64,000 bases of DNA, taken from contig CM028329.1 in assembly GCA_016647705.1 (NCBI GenBank), positions 15,029,910 to 15,093,909 on the forward strand, read 5' to 3'. Of this stretch, positions 44,080 through 56,915 are shown piece by piece. Made by a program: the position numbers and the translations under genes. Source of the DNA: Eucommia ulmoides. Taxonomy: Eukaryota; Streptophyta; Magnoliopsida; Garryales; Eucommiaceae. Each line of letters opens with the position of its first letter. The first letter of the stretch is position 1. A model generated the notes under the pieces. The model was not told where the DNA came from, searched no databases, and was given only the letters and a program-made list of their open reading frames with translations.

Positions 44080-46248
44080 TGTTGATCCTAAGATTTTGAT
44101 GGACAATTAAAGGTTGATATTTTTGGGAGAACTAACGGTTTGATTAAGTGTTTCAGTTTATTAGTTCCAAATGATGAAGATATGATGATAAAGATGATGA
44201 AGGATTAAGAGATTGAAGAATTTGAACTAGAGAAAATAACTCAGGTTAAAATTTTAACTCTTAATATCCCAATTAAGATTACACACGGCACAAAAAGTTT
44301 TTTTAAATGATTTTTATAAATATATGTATTTTTAATAGGATTCCAATTATATGAATTATTTGCTCCTATATGTAATTGAAAAAGAAATATTTATAATTAA
44401 TTAAAATTGAATTTAAGTATTTAGTGGAGTTAACCAAGAAAAGAAATTGGTTAAAGAGACAAAAATGTCAATAAGAATGAATTAAAAATGAGTTTAAAAA
44501 AGTGATCCAGTATCCATAAGTCAACAGGTAAGTCGACCGGACAAAGAAAGAAAACTCTCTATATCTCTCGGTCGACAAGTAGGTCGACCTGTACTTATGA
44601 ATAAACTTTATGTATCTATAAGTTGACAGAGCGGTCCACCTGTGAAGAGAAATAGAACTTTCTAAATCTCTAAGTCAACAGATAGGTCAACCGGTGGGCA
44701 CATAATCGTTGGCTTAGCTACATCCTAAATCGAGCAGTCGACTGTTGATCTTGGTCGGTCAACTGGTGTGTCTGTTTCAAGATATTATGGAATTCTAGAT
44801 TTCAATCTAAAAGTAGTCGTTACTAGCCTTTTTTTTGTTAGGATTCATAAGAGATTTTAGGGATTTAATCTTATTTGAGATATGCTACACATATTATGTT
44901 ATCCCTATTGATTTAGTTCATTAAGTTTAAATATTTCTCAATTTGGTACATATAATTGTTTCTATTCTATTGAATTGTGATAGAGAAATATTTTGGGGAC
45001 TTAATTGAGAAATTTAAAAGCTATAATTAAGTGAATTGAATCAGAATGAAGTCTTAATTATATAAGGGGTCTAAAAGAGCAATTAAGTGTCAAGACAAAT
45101 GGGAACTAGCCGTTAGAGAGCTGATTTTAATCCCATTTATATAGACCTGCGTTTTTCATATCATTAAAAGAGATTAAGAGAAATCAAAAGATCATATCGA
45201 GCTTTTCTGAGAGAAATCATATTGAATTTTTGTGAGAGCTTTTCTAAGAGACATTCTTGAGAATCATTTGTTATTAATCATTACTGCTACCAGATCTGAA
45301 GTAACATTGCTATAATTATTTTTTTGATGGATTCCAGGTGAGATCTTTCCAAATTACTTTCCATATAGTATTGCTTGATTAATTTTTGGAATTTAATCTT
45401 TAGAAATTTTTTTAATAGATTTTTTTATTGAAAATTATTTTTTTAAAACAATTTCTTGAATTAATCTGATTATGTGCTCAATTACATGCTACCCATTTTT
45501 GTTTAAAATCATATTTTAAGTTTCTTACTTTTCTATCACTAGTTTTGGGATATTATTAATTGAGTTTTAATTTATCTGGGGTGGTAGAAACTCCGAGTGA
45601 GAAAAATCACTTGTCAAAATTTTAATTGGTAAGTTGAGTGATGGATTAAATATTGTTGGGTGTATTTAATCAAAGAGTAATTGGTTTCAGTCTCTTCCTA
45701 TAAAGAGATTGAGGTAGTAATTCTTCCTGAATTGAATTATTTTGTGTGGATTTTGTAACGGTTCAATCCTTACTGGGTAAAAGGATATTTGGATTATTTT
45801 GTGAGGTTTTGATTCTTTAGCCTTTGTGTTAAAAAGAATTAGATTATTCTTGAGCCTGTAAAAAGTAGAGGTTATTCCTTAGCCTGTGAAAAGGAAATTT
45901 TGTAAAGGTTGATTCTGAGTCTGTAAAAGAATCTTTGTAAGGGTTTGGTTCCTACCTTTAAAGGAATCTTAAGTTTAGTGGGTGCGACTTTCCGTGGGGC
46001 TCGGAGGACTAGATTAGCCAAGAGTAGGTTGGTGAATCAGTATAAATTTTTGGTGTGCTGTAATCTTTATTTTATTTATTTTTGTTGTTTGGTGTGCACC
46101 TAGTTGATTTTATAATTCCGCTATGATATAAAGATAATAATTAATTTAGGATTAAAATTAATTATTTGAGTTATTAAAGTATTTTTTTCTCTTATATTTG
46201 TTTATTACCCAATTCACCCCCCCTCTTAGGTGTTTCACTAGGCCAACA
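44080..46248 (+). mobile_element. SIRE-like solo LTR
   Basis: 2169 bp, TGTTGATCCTAAG...TAGGCCAACA, flanked by CCGCC (44075-44079) and CCGCT (46249-46253), a 4/5 target duplication. Copy 1 of the host repeat (CCGCCTGCTACCC, about 4686) shows the empty site. GTCGAC-type palindrome units lie at 44515-44770. Confidence 0.9.
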
Positions 46249-46253
46249 CCGCT

Positions 46254-46990
46254 TGCTACTCAGCCCTAATTATAGGCAACGTACAAGGTATCTATTGGTC
46301 CTCTTGCTTCTCGGGTCAGTCCGTATGTTTAATCTATCAAACTGACAACTTTGTTTAACCTGTAACATGTGTTTTTGGACCAAACATTGATTCTAAAGTC
46401 TATTGGGCTAACTAACCATAACCCGATGGGCGGCCGTCTTGCTTATTAAAAGATTTTGTCCGTTGTTGGGTCCAACCTTCGTCTTTCCTTATAACTAGAG
46501 GTCTCATGGGGAAGAATCTCACCCTATCATTTTCCCCATTGACTTCTTGACTGATTTTGACAGAAGAAGACGAGTAGTCAAAAATCAAAACTCCTAAAGG
46601 ATATCGACTTTAGGTTCTTTGTCTTCTTTTTTTTTTCTCTTGTATTCTCACTTCTTTCCTCCTTTATGTTTTTCGCTTTAGTTCTTTATTTTTGTGAAAA
46701 CTCCTACTTCCTTGTAATTGGAATTTAGTCAAGGATATCATTCCAATAGCTAGTTTTGATGGTAATGCATCAAAATTATTCCATCCCGAATTTCAATTCC
46801 TGAAAACCCTAATCATGTCCAAATTTCTTCTTCATCCAGGCCTTAATATTCCTAGGCAAACTACGGTTCCTCCTATTTCTATAAATTTTTCATCCCTTCA
46901 TTGAGGAGTCAGTACTGAATTCATAAATTGGTTTCTATTAGGGCCCCGGATGAATCAAAATGCTACTACTCTTCCCAAAGTGTGAGATAT
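46254..46990 (+). pseudogene. 'Putative gypsy-type transposon' fossil copy 2, first segment
   Basis: Matches 4690-5417 and is collinear with it. It is interrupted after GATAT by a solo LTR. Broken like copy 1. Confidence 0.75.
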
Positions 46991-48558
46991 TGTAAGACCC
47001 AATTTTTTTAGTATGTGCATATTTTTATTTGTATTTTATAACATTTAAAAAATAATAGGATTTACTGTGTTATTTAAATCTCACTTTAAAACTCTTACGG
47101 GTTGTTATTGTATTTAAAAATTTGATTTTAAGAAATTTGGGGTTTAAATAAATATCTATCAATTCTTAATTGGCTATGAGTGTAATTATGATCAAAAGAT
47201 AAATCTAGATGTTCTAGTTTTTACCGTAGGTGGTGGAAATGATAACCTTAAACCTTATCCTTATTAAAATAATAATAAATAAATTAGAAGGAAAAGAAAC
47301 AAGAAAATTCTGTGTGTGTGTGTGTGCACGCGCGTGCGCGCGCGTGTGAGTTCAGTTATATTTCATATGTGTGTTTATAGATATAATATGTATAAGAAAA
47401 ATATATAAAGGAGAAAAACATGTATTTTGGGAAATATAGTGGGTATACATATATATAGATATATCTAATTTGTGAAGAATTCAATTTAAAATAAAAAATA
47501 AAAAAATTTAGGTTCACAGGCAATGTCAACTACGTCAATATTTCGACGATAGTGTTATAGCAGTGCAAATCTCGATGTGAGTATATTGTCTTCTATGTAA
47601 ATTGCCAAAATATATTTTCATACTAAATTATGAAAAAGTAAAAGATTTATTAAAATGGATGGCTTTATAATGTTATGGGGATGAAGTAAATTTTTAAATG
47701 TAGAAAGTGGTTTTATTTATTATACTATTATGTCATAGTGTAGTCCCGACAGAAAATCATATCTTGCGAGATATTGTTGGTACTAATAGGAGGGTATGTT
47801 CTATTGGACGTTGTGTTGTGATCTGACAAAAGGGCAAGTCCTGCAGGTGGTAGTTGTTATTGTTATTGACAATGATGATTATGATCATGATATGGTGGTT
47901 TATACCACATGTTGGCTCCTACCATTGGAGATATTGAATGGCCTTGAAATTGATGGCAACCTTAGATTGCATAATTGTACAGGTTACGGTACCATTATAC
48001 CTCCGGATCGTGATGTAAAACGATCCTATGGCTAATAGGAAAGTATGTGTTTTGGGTATTTTATTATATAAAAGTGATTTGATTAGTTGATTTATATTCA
48101 GTTGCTATATCTTGACAATATCTGTGGATTTGATACTGCTCAGTATGTGATTATATTCTGTTTTGGAAAGTATTACCATATTTTATTATATATCGAAGTA
48201 ATTTGACCAGTTAACTTAAATTCAATTGTTTTATCATAATGATATTTGTGAGATTTTGTTACTGCTCTTTATGTGGTTATATTTATATTTTGAAAAGTGG
48301 TATTTGATAAATGTACTTGATCTATAAATTATTTTTATATTATAAAGACAATTTACCGATAAAATATTTTATCTCAAGTACTTCAGTTAGAGACTGGTCC
48401 ACTACTGGCTTTAGTTAAAGTCATTGTGTAGTTATTATTTTTATCATAGTGGCGCATCGGAAGCGTGGTGGTAGAATGATTTGTCTTTTACTTCTACTTC
48501 TTCAAAAAAAATAAAAGGGAAAAACAGAGTGGCGACCCTAGGAGACCAGGTCGTTACA
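46991..48558 (+). mobile_element. Solo LTR, probably Gypsy (chromovirus-like)
   Basis: 1568 bp, starting TGTAAGACCCAATTTTT and ending GACCAGGTCGTTACA, with flanks GATAT and AATAT (4/5 duplication). Copy 1 of the host repeat shows the empty site near 5417. TGTAAGACCC and GGTCGTTACA ends are usual for plant Tekay/Del-type Gypsy LTRs; the clade is inferred from the ends only. It includes a 38-nt Z-DNA-prone tract (47311-47348). Confidence 0.82.
47311..47348. repeat. Strictly alternating GT/GC tract (Z-DNA-prone)
   Basis: (TG)8 runs into CACGCGCG-type repeats without breaking the pyrimidine-purine alternation over 38 nt. Confidence 0.9.
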
Positions 48559-50330
48559 AATATGCTTCTACTTATAGATGTTCGAATATAGCCTCCATCT
48601 TTCCTTTTCCTGTTATCTCCAAGAACTCTTCTAGTCATTTGAGATCAATCTTGTTCAACTAGTTCCCAATAGCTTCTATTATATAATGGGCGTCATCACC
48701 CTATCTCGTGTCAACCATATAATTTAACCTTAGAAATAGTTAGTAGTGTTTGTTCTATGAAATTCAAGAAAGATTCTAGTCGATATTACCTTTCCGTCCC
48801 GTCAAAATTTTAATTTCTCACTAACATCCCATCGTCAATTAAGAATTGCAATAACAATTACCTGTTCTTTAGCGACAATTGGGAGTTTATCCCTAAGAAG
48901 AGGGTTTCGGTCGCCATAGTACCAAGGGGTTTCTGCCACCCAAGTAAAAATCTACTTGTCAACTTCTTCTATTAATGATAACTTCATTTTTTTCGAGTAC
49001 TAACTGTTGACTAATATTTTCTTTCAGGAAAATAAGCCTCTAAAAACTTCCATGTGGTCCTTCAATTGTTCTCGAACTAAAGAGGCTCCTCGTCACTAAA
49101 GTTCGTTCATAGATGACCCAACTTTGGTTCATTTCGGTATTAAGATTACAAAGATGTCACAAAGAAAACAACAAAAATATATGTTTGTGAGTTTGCAAAA
49201 AACGAAGGCCCCAAGCGGCTTCACCCCTTTGAGTCGAGCTAATTGGGATGATGTAACTTTTTCAGCTCTCTCATCTCGTTTGTTGAGTGCCCACTCCAAT
49301 TGCACTCTAGCACCTCAATTAATCTCAGAACTAGATAAACCTTTGGCCAACCAGAGAGGGATAGATATCATTATCTCTATTCTGGTACCAAGAGTACAAC
49401 CATGGTAGCCGGCTGAGATTCACAATGTGGATATAGTTTATCGCGAGCCCAATGCTACTAGAAACACACCTCGGCCAATGTTGCCAACTCAGCAATTTGG
49501 GGATTCTGATATTGACTCGGACTATGAAGGTCTCGTCTCGTACTGCAATGCATCAAGATCTGAGTGAGCCCAGTTCTTCCATCCTAAATTCTCAATCAAA
49601 ATTCGACGAGGTGGTGAGGAATCTGATAGAATAATCCTCGAACTCTAGCATGTTAGAATTTGATCTCACACCCGATATGTGTTATTATTCCTTGGGGTTC
49701 TATACTAAACTTCAGGTACTTTCTCTTCCTCAAACGTTCTTCATAGGCTTCCTTATTTCTTTGCTAATTGATAGCATTTTATGTAGTGTGTTCATATTTT
49801 TTCCACACTGGACGAGAGGTCTAATTCTATCGAAGAGTTGCATGCCCAACTAGTATTCCATGTTGGTGACTCAAATAAACTTGTGAAAGATCTAAGAGAG
49901 GCATGAGCTGAGAAAGGCGATTTGTAGACCGAATTGGCGGTTGAGAAATCGTTCAAAGAACAAATTGAGGTCGACTTAGCATCCAAGAACCAAACTCGAA
50001 AATGTCTTGAGAAAGATATTGAGGAGTTAAGATAGAGTTACCAAAGTAACAAAGAGTCTAACAAAAAGGCATTGGCTGAGAAGAAGGAAGATGAAAATGT
50101 CTTTGTTACAGAGATAGAAGGAGAGAAAAATGTCACTATTACTACTAAAGATGGAAAGAAGAATGCCCTTGCCCTTGAGATCAATTCATAATTCGTTGAA
50201 CTTAACAGAAAAGAAGTTGAGCTATCACTTAAGCTTTGGGAGTTGAATGATTGATCATCAACAAAAAGACGAGAACTGTATCAGTTACAAAGAGAAATAC
50301 GAACATTTTTTGGAGGATCTTAGAACTGAT
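48559..50330 (+). pseudogene. 'Putative gypsy-type transposon' fossil copy 2, second segment with coiled-coil tail
   Basis: The first about 360 bp matches 5418-5780. Sequence beyond that, absent from copy 1, has Glu/Lys-rich coiled-coil-like stretches (about 49840-50290), for example EKSFKEQIEVDLASKNQT and KKALAEKKEDENVFVTEIE. This architecture, PF04195-like domain then coiled coil, is common in plant proteins annotated as gypsy-type transposon products. Broken in several places. Confidence 0.65.
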
Positions 50331-50390
50331 ATTCAGATATTAGGGTTTGTGTATTTTTTTTATGATGTTTTATGATTTTGGACATGCTCT

Positions 50391-50392
<2 letters not shown>

Positions 50393-50430
<38 letters not shown>
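50393..50430. repeat. (AT)n microsatellite, insertion target
   Basis: A pure AT run that ends at the Athila-like element; TATAT also follows the element at 55527. Confidence 0.9.
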
Positions 50431-50432
<2 letters not shown>

Positions 50433-52055
50433 ATAAGTGTGATCTACCTACATATTTTTAAACCGGTTTTGTTAGTTTTAGAGTATTTTTTATAGCGTTT
50501 TTATTATGTTTTAATTAGATTTTATTTTTTTTTTTGTATAAATCAGGTGTGTGGGGTAAAAAGGTATGAAATTGGAGCGTAAACGATGAGATCGAACCAA
50601 ATACGGTCGAAAAACGGTGGGAAAATGAGCACGAAGGCCATATTGTGAAAGAAGTCCACCATCGTGGTGTCCAGACCTCCGCCGTGGCGGTGAAATTGCA
50701 GAGAATGGCCTATTCTTGCTGGACACTCACCGCCTAGGTGGTGAAACGGCAAAATATTTTCCAAGTCCACCGTTGTCTTCACCGCCAAGGCGATCAACCA
50801 ACAGACATACCCACTACCTAGGCGATGAATCCCACTGCCTAGGCAGTGGCCCCTACGCCAGATTAGATATTTATTAGATATTTTTGAGATATTTTCCCTA
50901 TTTAAGCTCTCATCTTCCCTCATTTTCAGCTCTCTTAGCATTTTGAGCCCCTTAGAATATATCTAAGGGTAGGTTTAGGAGTTTTAGAGGGAGTGCTCAC
51001 ATCCCGAAGTGGAGGAAGACAGCGAAGCTATCGTTGAGCGTTCTTAGCGGCTAATCTTCGGACGAGGCTAAGTTCTTTGATTTCTCCCCTTATTTCTTTA
51101 ACTTAGGATTTTGTGAGAATGTTTAGCTCGATTTCAATGTTTAAATGGTTATGACCACGAGTTAAATATGTTTTGTATAGGGATTAACGATATATTTATA
51201 AATATGTGTTTGGATGATTTCGGTGTTGCGTTTATGATTATTCTTCCATGTTTGATTGTGTTTATCGTATTGTTTATTTATCATGCTTAGATAGATAAAT
51301 GAAGAATATGGGGTTTGACAAACCCCGAATTCGGATTAGGGCAAACAAACGTCATGATCCAATAACCCAGTCGGGATTAAGATTATGGACAATCGATAAC
51401 GTTGGGGCAAGACTCACGTGACCTAGGGTAGTCAAGACGTTGAGGGGGACTTCTTCTTTGACTCGAAATCATGTATTCTCCTATCTTACACCCGGGAGAG
51501 GTGGCGGTAGAGTTTTAGAATCGAGATTGTCGATAGGGTAAACACAACACGACGATTCAATGACCTGGTCGGGAGTTAGATTGTGTGTAATCAATGACGT
51601 TGGGCGAGACTCACATGACTTAGGGTCGTTTAGACGTTGAGGGGGACTTCTTCGTTGACTCAAAATCATGTATTCCCCTGTCTTACACTCAGGAAAGATG
51701 GCGGTGGAGTTTACGAACCAAGATTATCAAATAGGTCAAACACCGTAAATGTGAGTAAATCGAGATCGAACACGTACTTGTAAACACGTTAATCCCTAGG
51801 CAATTCTTTTCCCTAAAATGTATTAGTATATTAGTATAGATAAATTAGGATATATTAGTATTAGTATTAATTAATTATTTACATTTTTGGTTGCCTAAAT
51901 AAAGTTAGGTCATGACAAACGCGGTACTCGATAGTAACGACAGCAATCCCTGTGGATACGATAACCCAATCTTTTATGATCACACTATACTAAAATTTTG
52001 ACCTCGTACACTTGCAAGTAGTCAATATGCGAGCATGTAAAAACCTCGTCGTACA
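50431..52055 (+). repeat. 5' LTR of the third Athila-like element
   Basis: Contains the perfect 18-bp palindrome CCACTGCCTAGGCAGTGG at 50832-50849. It also contains an internal tandem duplication of about 198 bp (about 51360-51755) of the block with GGGGGACTTCTTC and the TGTATTC...CTTACAC motif. Confidence 0.92.
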
Positions 52056-53986
52056 AGTGTTTGGCGTCGTTACCGGGGCTTGATTGAGAAAATTCAATTT
52101 TCGGCGATCACCACCAAGTTTTTGGTAACGAATTGCCGGGAATTGTGTTTTGTCGTTTATTATTGATATTGTGAGTAAATTACCCGATTTTACTTTAGGC
52201 ATTTCTTTTGTATATAATTTTTGTTTGTAGTTTTGTTTTTGTTTCTTATGCAAAGTACCTGGAGATGTTAGATCGATAGGTATTGATGCATTCCTTTCGA
52301 CGGGATTCCAAGCCGTTTTATGGTGCGGGGCCATGCACATAAGCCGGTGAGGCGTGTCGTTGAAAGATCGAGTCGAACAAAGCAAAACCTCGCCAAGCTT
52401 GAGGGCGATCTGAAAATGTCGGGCTAAGGACATTAAACCATGCACTTCTTGGGAGGCAAACCAAGGTCACAATAAATTAAATCCGTCACAACCGAATTGA
52501 TTCAGAGGCGAGATTCTCTCACCTCCCAAGTACTAAATCCCCTTCGTCAGCATGCTTTAAATTTCATATGTTGAAGATTGATGATTGAGATCGCTAAGAA
52601 CACTATCCGTTTTGAGTTCGGAAGTGATGTGTAGTATAGTATGTTTTACTATTTTTCTTGTATTGCAGGTGTGTTTAGGTTAGTTTGTGTTTATTTGTGT
52701 TGTTGTGTGCATGCTGAGTTTTGCGTTCATCTGGGCCATTACCCGATGATGATAATTACCCCTAGTTGTTTTCGACGTCAAGGGTGATACCCATGCATGT
52801 GTGTTCTGTGTGCTTGACTATGCTTTTTGGTAAAAATTATTGTAGATCCTAATTTTCATGAGTACATAGACTCAATGTATTTCTATTCAATTAATTTGAG
52901 GATGATTATTGATTAGCCAAATTCATGACAATTAAGGATTCTAGAACCTAATTGAGGGGAAGCTTGAGGCGAAATCCTAGGCGAGGTAATTCAGGAAACG
53001 TGATTTAGGCATTTTTTTTTATCGCTTGAGCCTTTTTAGCCTACCTTGTAACATGATTATCCCTCATTACCCCATCGAAACCTTAATGCCAAACAAATAC
53101 CCTAGCCAGTTGATCTTTTTCCAAACCTTAATTGTTGAATTTAAAGGCACATTTGAGTGAATCAAATTAGCATTTATATATGCTACTTGATGTGAGCAGT
53201 TGGGTTTAGGGCGAACTTCGAATTGGTTCGGTATTCGAGTACTCACTTGTCGCTTGTCTTTCGTTTTAATCACACCCGTGAAATCATACTAATCGAATAA
53301 GTTTGGGGGTGTGGTTAGTTAGTTAAAAATAATAATAAATAAATAAAATAAAAAATTTACGTTTCTTTTTGACAAGTGAGTACTATGTTTTTAAATGTTA
53401 GTTCGGAATTGTTTTCCAATTTAACTATGGGGGTTCGAGAGTGAATGTGCTAAGCGTTGAGCCTTGGGTGACGTTAAGTTAACAACGTTAAGTTAACACC
53501 GTTAACCCAGTTTCTCTTCCAAATTACCCTTGGCTAAATATTCCAAAATCGAACCGAGTCCTTCTGATCTTTATGAACTACTTAATCTACATTAGTGGAG
53601 AGTGGACCCCGATCTAGCATATGGAAATCCTAGTCCTATACGGTCTAAGTCATGAGTTTCATTGGGGGATAATCCAATCCGGTCATTGTATAGTTATATT
53701 ATTGAGTCTCGCACTAACACGTTTACAAGATCTAGAATAGCGTTTACCATTATTTCATGTCGAAAATCTAGAACATCACATGATGTGTGTTACCGCCTGA
53801 ACTTGATATAACTGATGGTTATTGAGGGAAAACATGACTTGGTCGGTAGAAGAATGTAAAACTCGCATAGTGTTATGTTTAGGTTGTTAATATATAGGTT
53901 GCTTGTTATTTCATTTAGTTATGTTTTTCATTTTTGTGTGTGTGTTTTGCTCGAGGACTAGCAAAATTCCTAAGTTTTGGGGTATT
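52056..53986 (+). other. Internal region of the third Athila-like element
   Basis: PBS, a short gag-like remnant (near 52260-52400) and 3' non-coding DNA shared with the other two Athila-like elements, for example TGTTCTGTGTGCTTGAC near 52802. It ends GTTTTGGGGTATT before the LTR. Confidence 0.75.
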
Positions 53987-55526
53987 TGATAGGTGTGATC
54001 TACCAACATATTTTCAAACCGGTTTTGTTAGTTTTAGAGTATTTTTTATAGCGTTTTTATTATGTTTTAAATAGTTTTTATTCTTTTTGTATAAATCAGA
54101 TGTGTGAGGTGAAAATGTATGAAACTGGAGCGTAAACAATGAGATCGAACCAAAAACGGTCGAAGAATGGTAGAAAAATGAGCACGGAGGCAATATTGTG
54201 AAAGAAGCCCACCGCCGAGGCGTCCAGACCTCTGCCGTAGCGGTGAAAATGCAGAGAATGATCTATTCTTGTTGGACACTCACCGCCTAGGCGGTGAAAC
54301 AGTAGAATATTTTTCAAGTCCACAGCTGTCTTCACCGCTGAGGTGATCAACCAGGCGGTGGCCTCTGCGCCAGATTAGATATTTATTAGATATTTTTGAT
54401 ATAGTTTCCCTATTTAAGCTCTCATCCTCCCTCATTTTCAGCTCTCTTGGCATTTTGAGCCCCTTAGAATATATCTAAGGGTAAGTTTAGGAGTTTTAGA
54501 GGGAGAGCTCACATTCCGAAGTGGAGGAAGACGCGGAAACGATCGTTGAGCGTTCTTAGCGGTTAATCTTCGGACAAGGCTAAGTTCATCGATTTCTTCC
54601 CTTATTTCTTTAACTTAGGATTTTGTGAGCATGTTTAGCTCGATTTCAATGTTTATACGATTATGACCACGAGTTAAATATGGATTGTATAGGGATTAAG
54701 GATATATTTATAAATATGTGTTTGGATGATTTCAGTGTTGCGTTTATGATTGTTCTTCCATGTTTGATTGTGCTTATCGTATTGTTTGTTTGTCATGCTT
54801 AGATAGATAAATAGAGAATACGGGGTTTGACAAACCCCGAATTCAGATTAGGTTAAACAAACGCCATGATCCAATAACCCAGTCGGGGTTAGGATTGTGG
54901 ACAATCGATGACGCTGGGGCAAGACTCACGTGACCTAGGGTCGTTAAGACGTTGAGGAGGACTTTTTCATTGACTTGAAGTCATGTATTCCCCCATCTTA
55001 TACTTGGGAAGGTGGCGGTAGAGTTTTAGAACCGAGATTATCGATAGGGAAAACACAACACGATGATCCAATGAGTCGGTCGGGAGTTGGATTGTGTGTA
55101 ATCAATGACGCTAGGCGAGACTCACGTGACCTAGGGTCGTTAAGACGTTAAGGGGGACTTCTTCGTTGACTCGAAGTCATGTACTCCCCCATCTTACACT
55201 CGGGAGAAGTGGCGGTGGAGTTTACGAACCAAGATTATCAAATAGGTCGAACACCATAAACGTCAGTAAATCGAAATCGAACACGTATTTCTAAACATGT
55301 TAATCCCTAGGAAATTCTTTCCCCTAAAATGTATTAGTATATTAGTATAGATAAATTAGGATATATTAGTATTAGTATTAATTAATTATTTACATTTTTG
55401 GTCGCCTAGATAAAGTTAGATCATGAAAAACGCGGTACTCGATAGTAACGACACCAATCCCTATAAATACGACCTCATACACTTGCGAGTAGTGAATACG
55501 CGAGCGTGTAAAAACCTCGTCGTACA
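53987..55526 (+). repeat. 3' LTR of the third Athila-like element
   Basis: Aligns with 50431-52055 and carries the same internal duplication (about 54830-55260). It has a perfect 18-bp palindrome, TCACCGCCTAGGCGGTGA, at 54280-54297. Confidence 0.92.
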
Positions 55527-55622
55527 TATATACATCTTCATTGTATTATTTGACTTTGTGTCATATAGTCTCTCATGCTATTCATTTATCATGCCTATCC
55601 ATCATGTAAAATATTGTATATC
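55527..55622. other. Short host spacer between two insertions
   Basis: 96 bp left between the Athila-like element and the next solo LTR. Nothing recognised. Its right end ATATC is the duplicated target of that LTR. Confidence 0.7.
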
Positions 55623-56295
55623 TGTCACACCCCGCCCAAGACACCCGTCACCATGGGGCCGGTGTGACGTCAACATGACATCATTTGACCGACTAACCAA
55701 CCCATTGCCCGACAATATACAAAATTTAATCTATACATTATATACATAATTTGAAACTATAGGGATACACCTATCCCAAATTATAATAATAACAAAATAA
55801 ATCTCATGAACCTCCCTTAGGTTCACCTCTGACAGCTCGTCTCAAAAGACACTCATAAGACTCCAATGCATGACCCGCATGACTCTATCTAGCGCCAGTA
55901 AGGGACCGACTGACTCCTAGCTATTTCACCTACGAGTGTATTGCCTTCTTAGTAAAAATATTTTAAAATAATATTTAATTCTATAACATCTAAATGGATC
56001 CAGTGTAAGTATATAAACACCACATAGCTTATAAAATCTCTAGTATATAAGCAGTGAAAATAAAGCGATATAGATAAGTTTCATTCAACTCCAACTAGTA
56101 TAAAATTATACCAATCACCATAATAAATAATAAATCACCCAATATAAGTAAAACACAATATCTCAAACACACATCTCAAACACAACACACACAGGCTAGC
56201 CATAGTAATCATTTTAACCTCACGATCGGGGGTTGCAACGGTACCGTACCATCCGTAAGATACACCTTCCTAATAGAACAAATGATCATATGCCC

Positions 56296-56506
56296 GGACC
56301 GCCCATCGAACAAGTCATAATGTCAATATCCATATGTCGGACCGCCCATCGGCTGGATATAATATCAATAATCATCTGCCGAACCACCCATCGGCAGGAT
56401 ATAATATCAATAATCATCTGCCGAACCGCCCATCGGCAAGACATAACATCAACAACTGCCTACCGGACCGCCCATCGGCAAGACATAAATTCAATAACAT
56501 AATCAA
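56296..56506. repeat. Five-unit tandem repeat, about 42-bp period
   Basis: The core GGACCGCCCATCGG recurs at 56296, 56339, 56381, 56423 and 56465, separated by AT-rich spacers with ATATCAATAATC-like sequence. Confidence 0.9.
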
Positions 56507-56859
56507 ATCAACAACATCATCACCAACTACAACTTAATAAAAATCAACGCTCTGCCGAAGCAGATAAAATCAACAATATCGTCAAATCGATAAAAACATC
56601 ATCAAATTAACAACATCAATAACCCCGTCTCCTCAATATCGTCAAAATCCCCGACATCCATCTCTTGTTCTCCAAAACCGACTTTTAATCCAAAAATCAT
56701 ATTTTTCACTTTCGTTTGAAAACCATTTAATTTCAACAAAACCTTTTTTTTCAACTTCCTTTTAAAACCACCATAATTTAACAAAAATCCATTTTCTCAA
56801 CTCACCCAAAACCTGCTTAATCCATATCATTTATAAAATTATACAGTCCAAGTAAAACC

Positions 56860-56864
<5 letters not shown>

Positions 56865-56915
<51 letters not shown>

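Larger units (their letters stand above)
50431..55526 (+). mobile_element. Third Athila-like non-autonomous element (fossil, both LTRs present)
   Basis: LTRs at 50431-52055 and 53987-55526, internal region 52056-53986. Perfect TATAT duplication (50426-50430 and 55527-55531). The PBS region at 52062 is TGGCGTCGTTACCGGGG, with a second PBS-like block TTTTTGGTAACGAATTGCCG near 52120. LTR ends are TGATA(A/G)GTGTGATCTACC and CCTCGTCGTACA, a subfamily distinct from those at 27559 and 28408. The internal region is only 1.9 kb: a scrap of gag-like sequence, then a CTTCTTGGGAGGCAAACCAA-type end-of-coding block and the shared 3' non-coding part. No pol. Confidence 0.92.

Noticed and set aside
47796-48035. 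79-codon ORF in the solo LTR
   Set aside because: It has no recognisable domain and lies within an LTR defined by TG/CA ends and flanking repeats.
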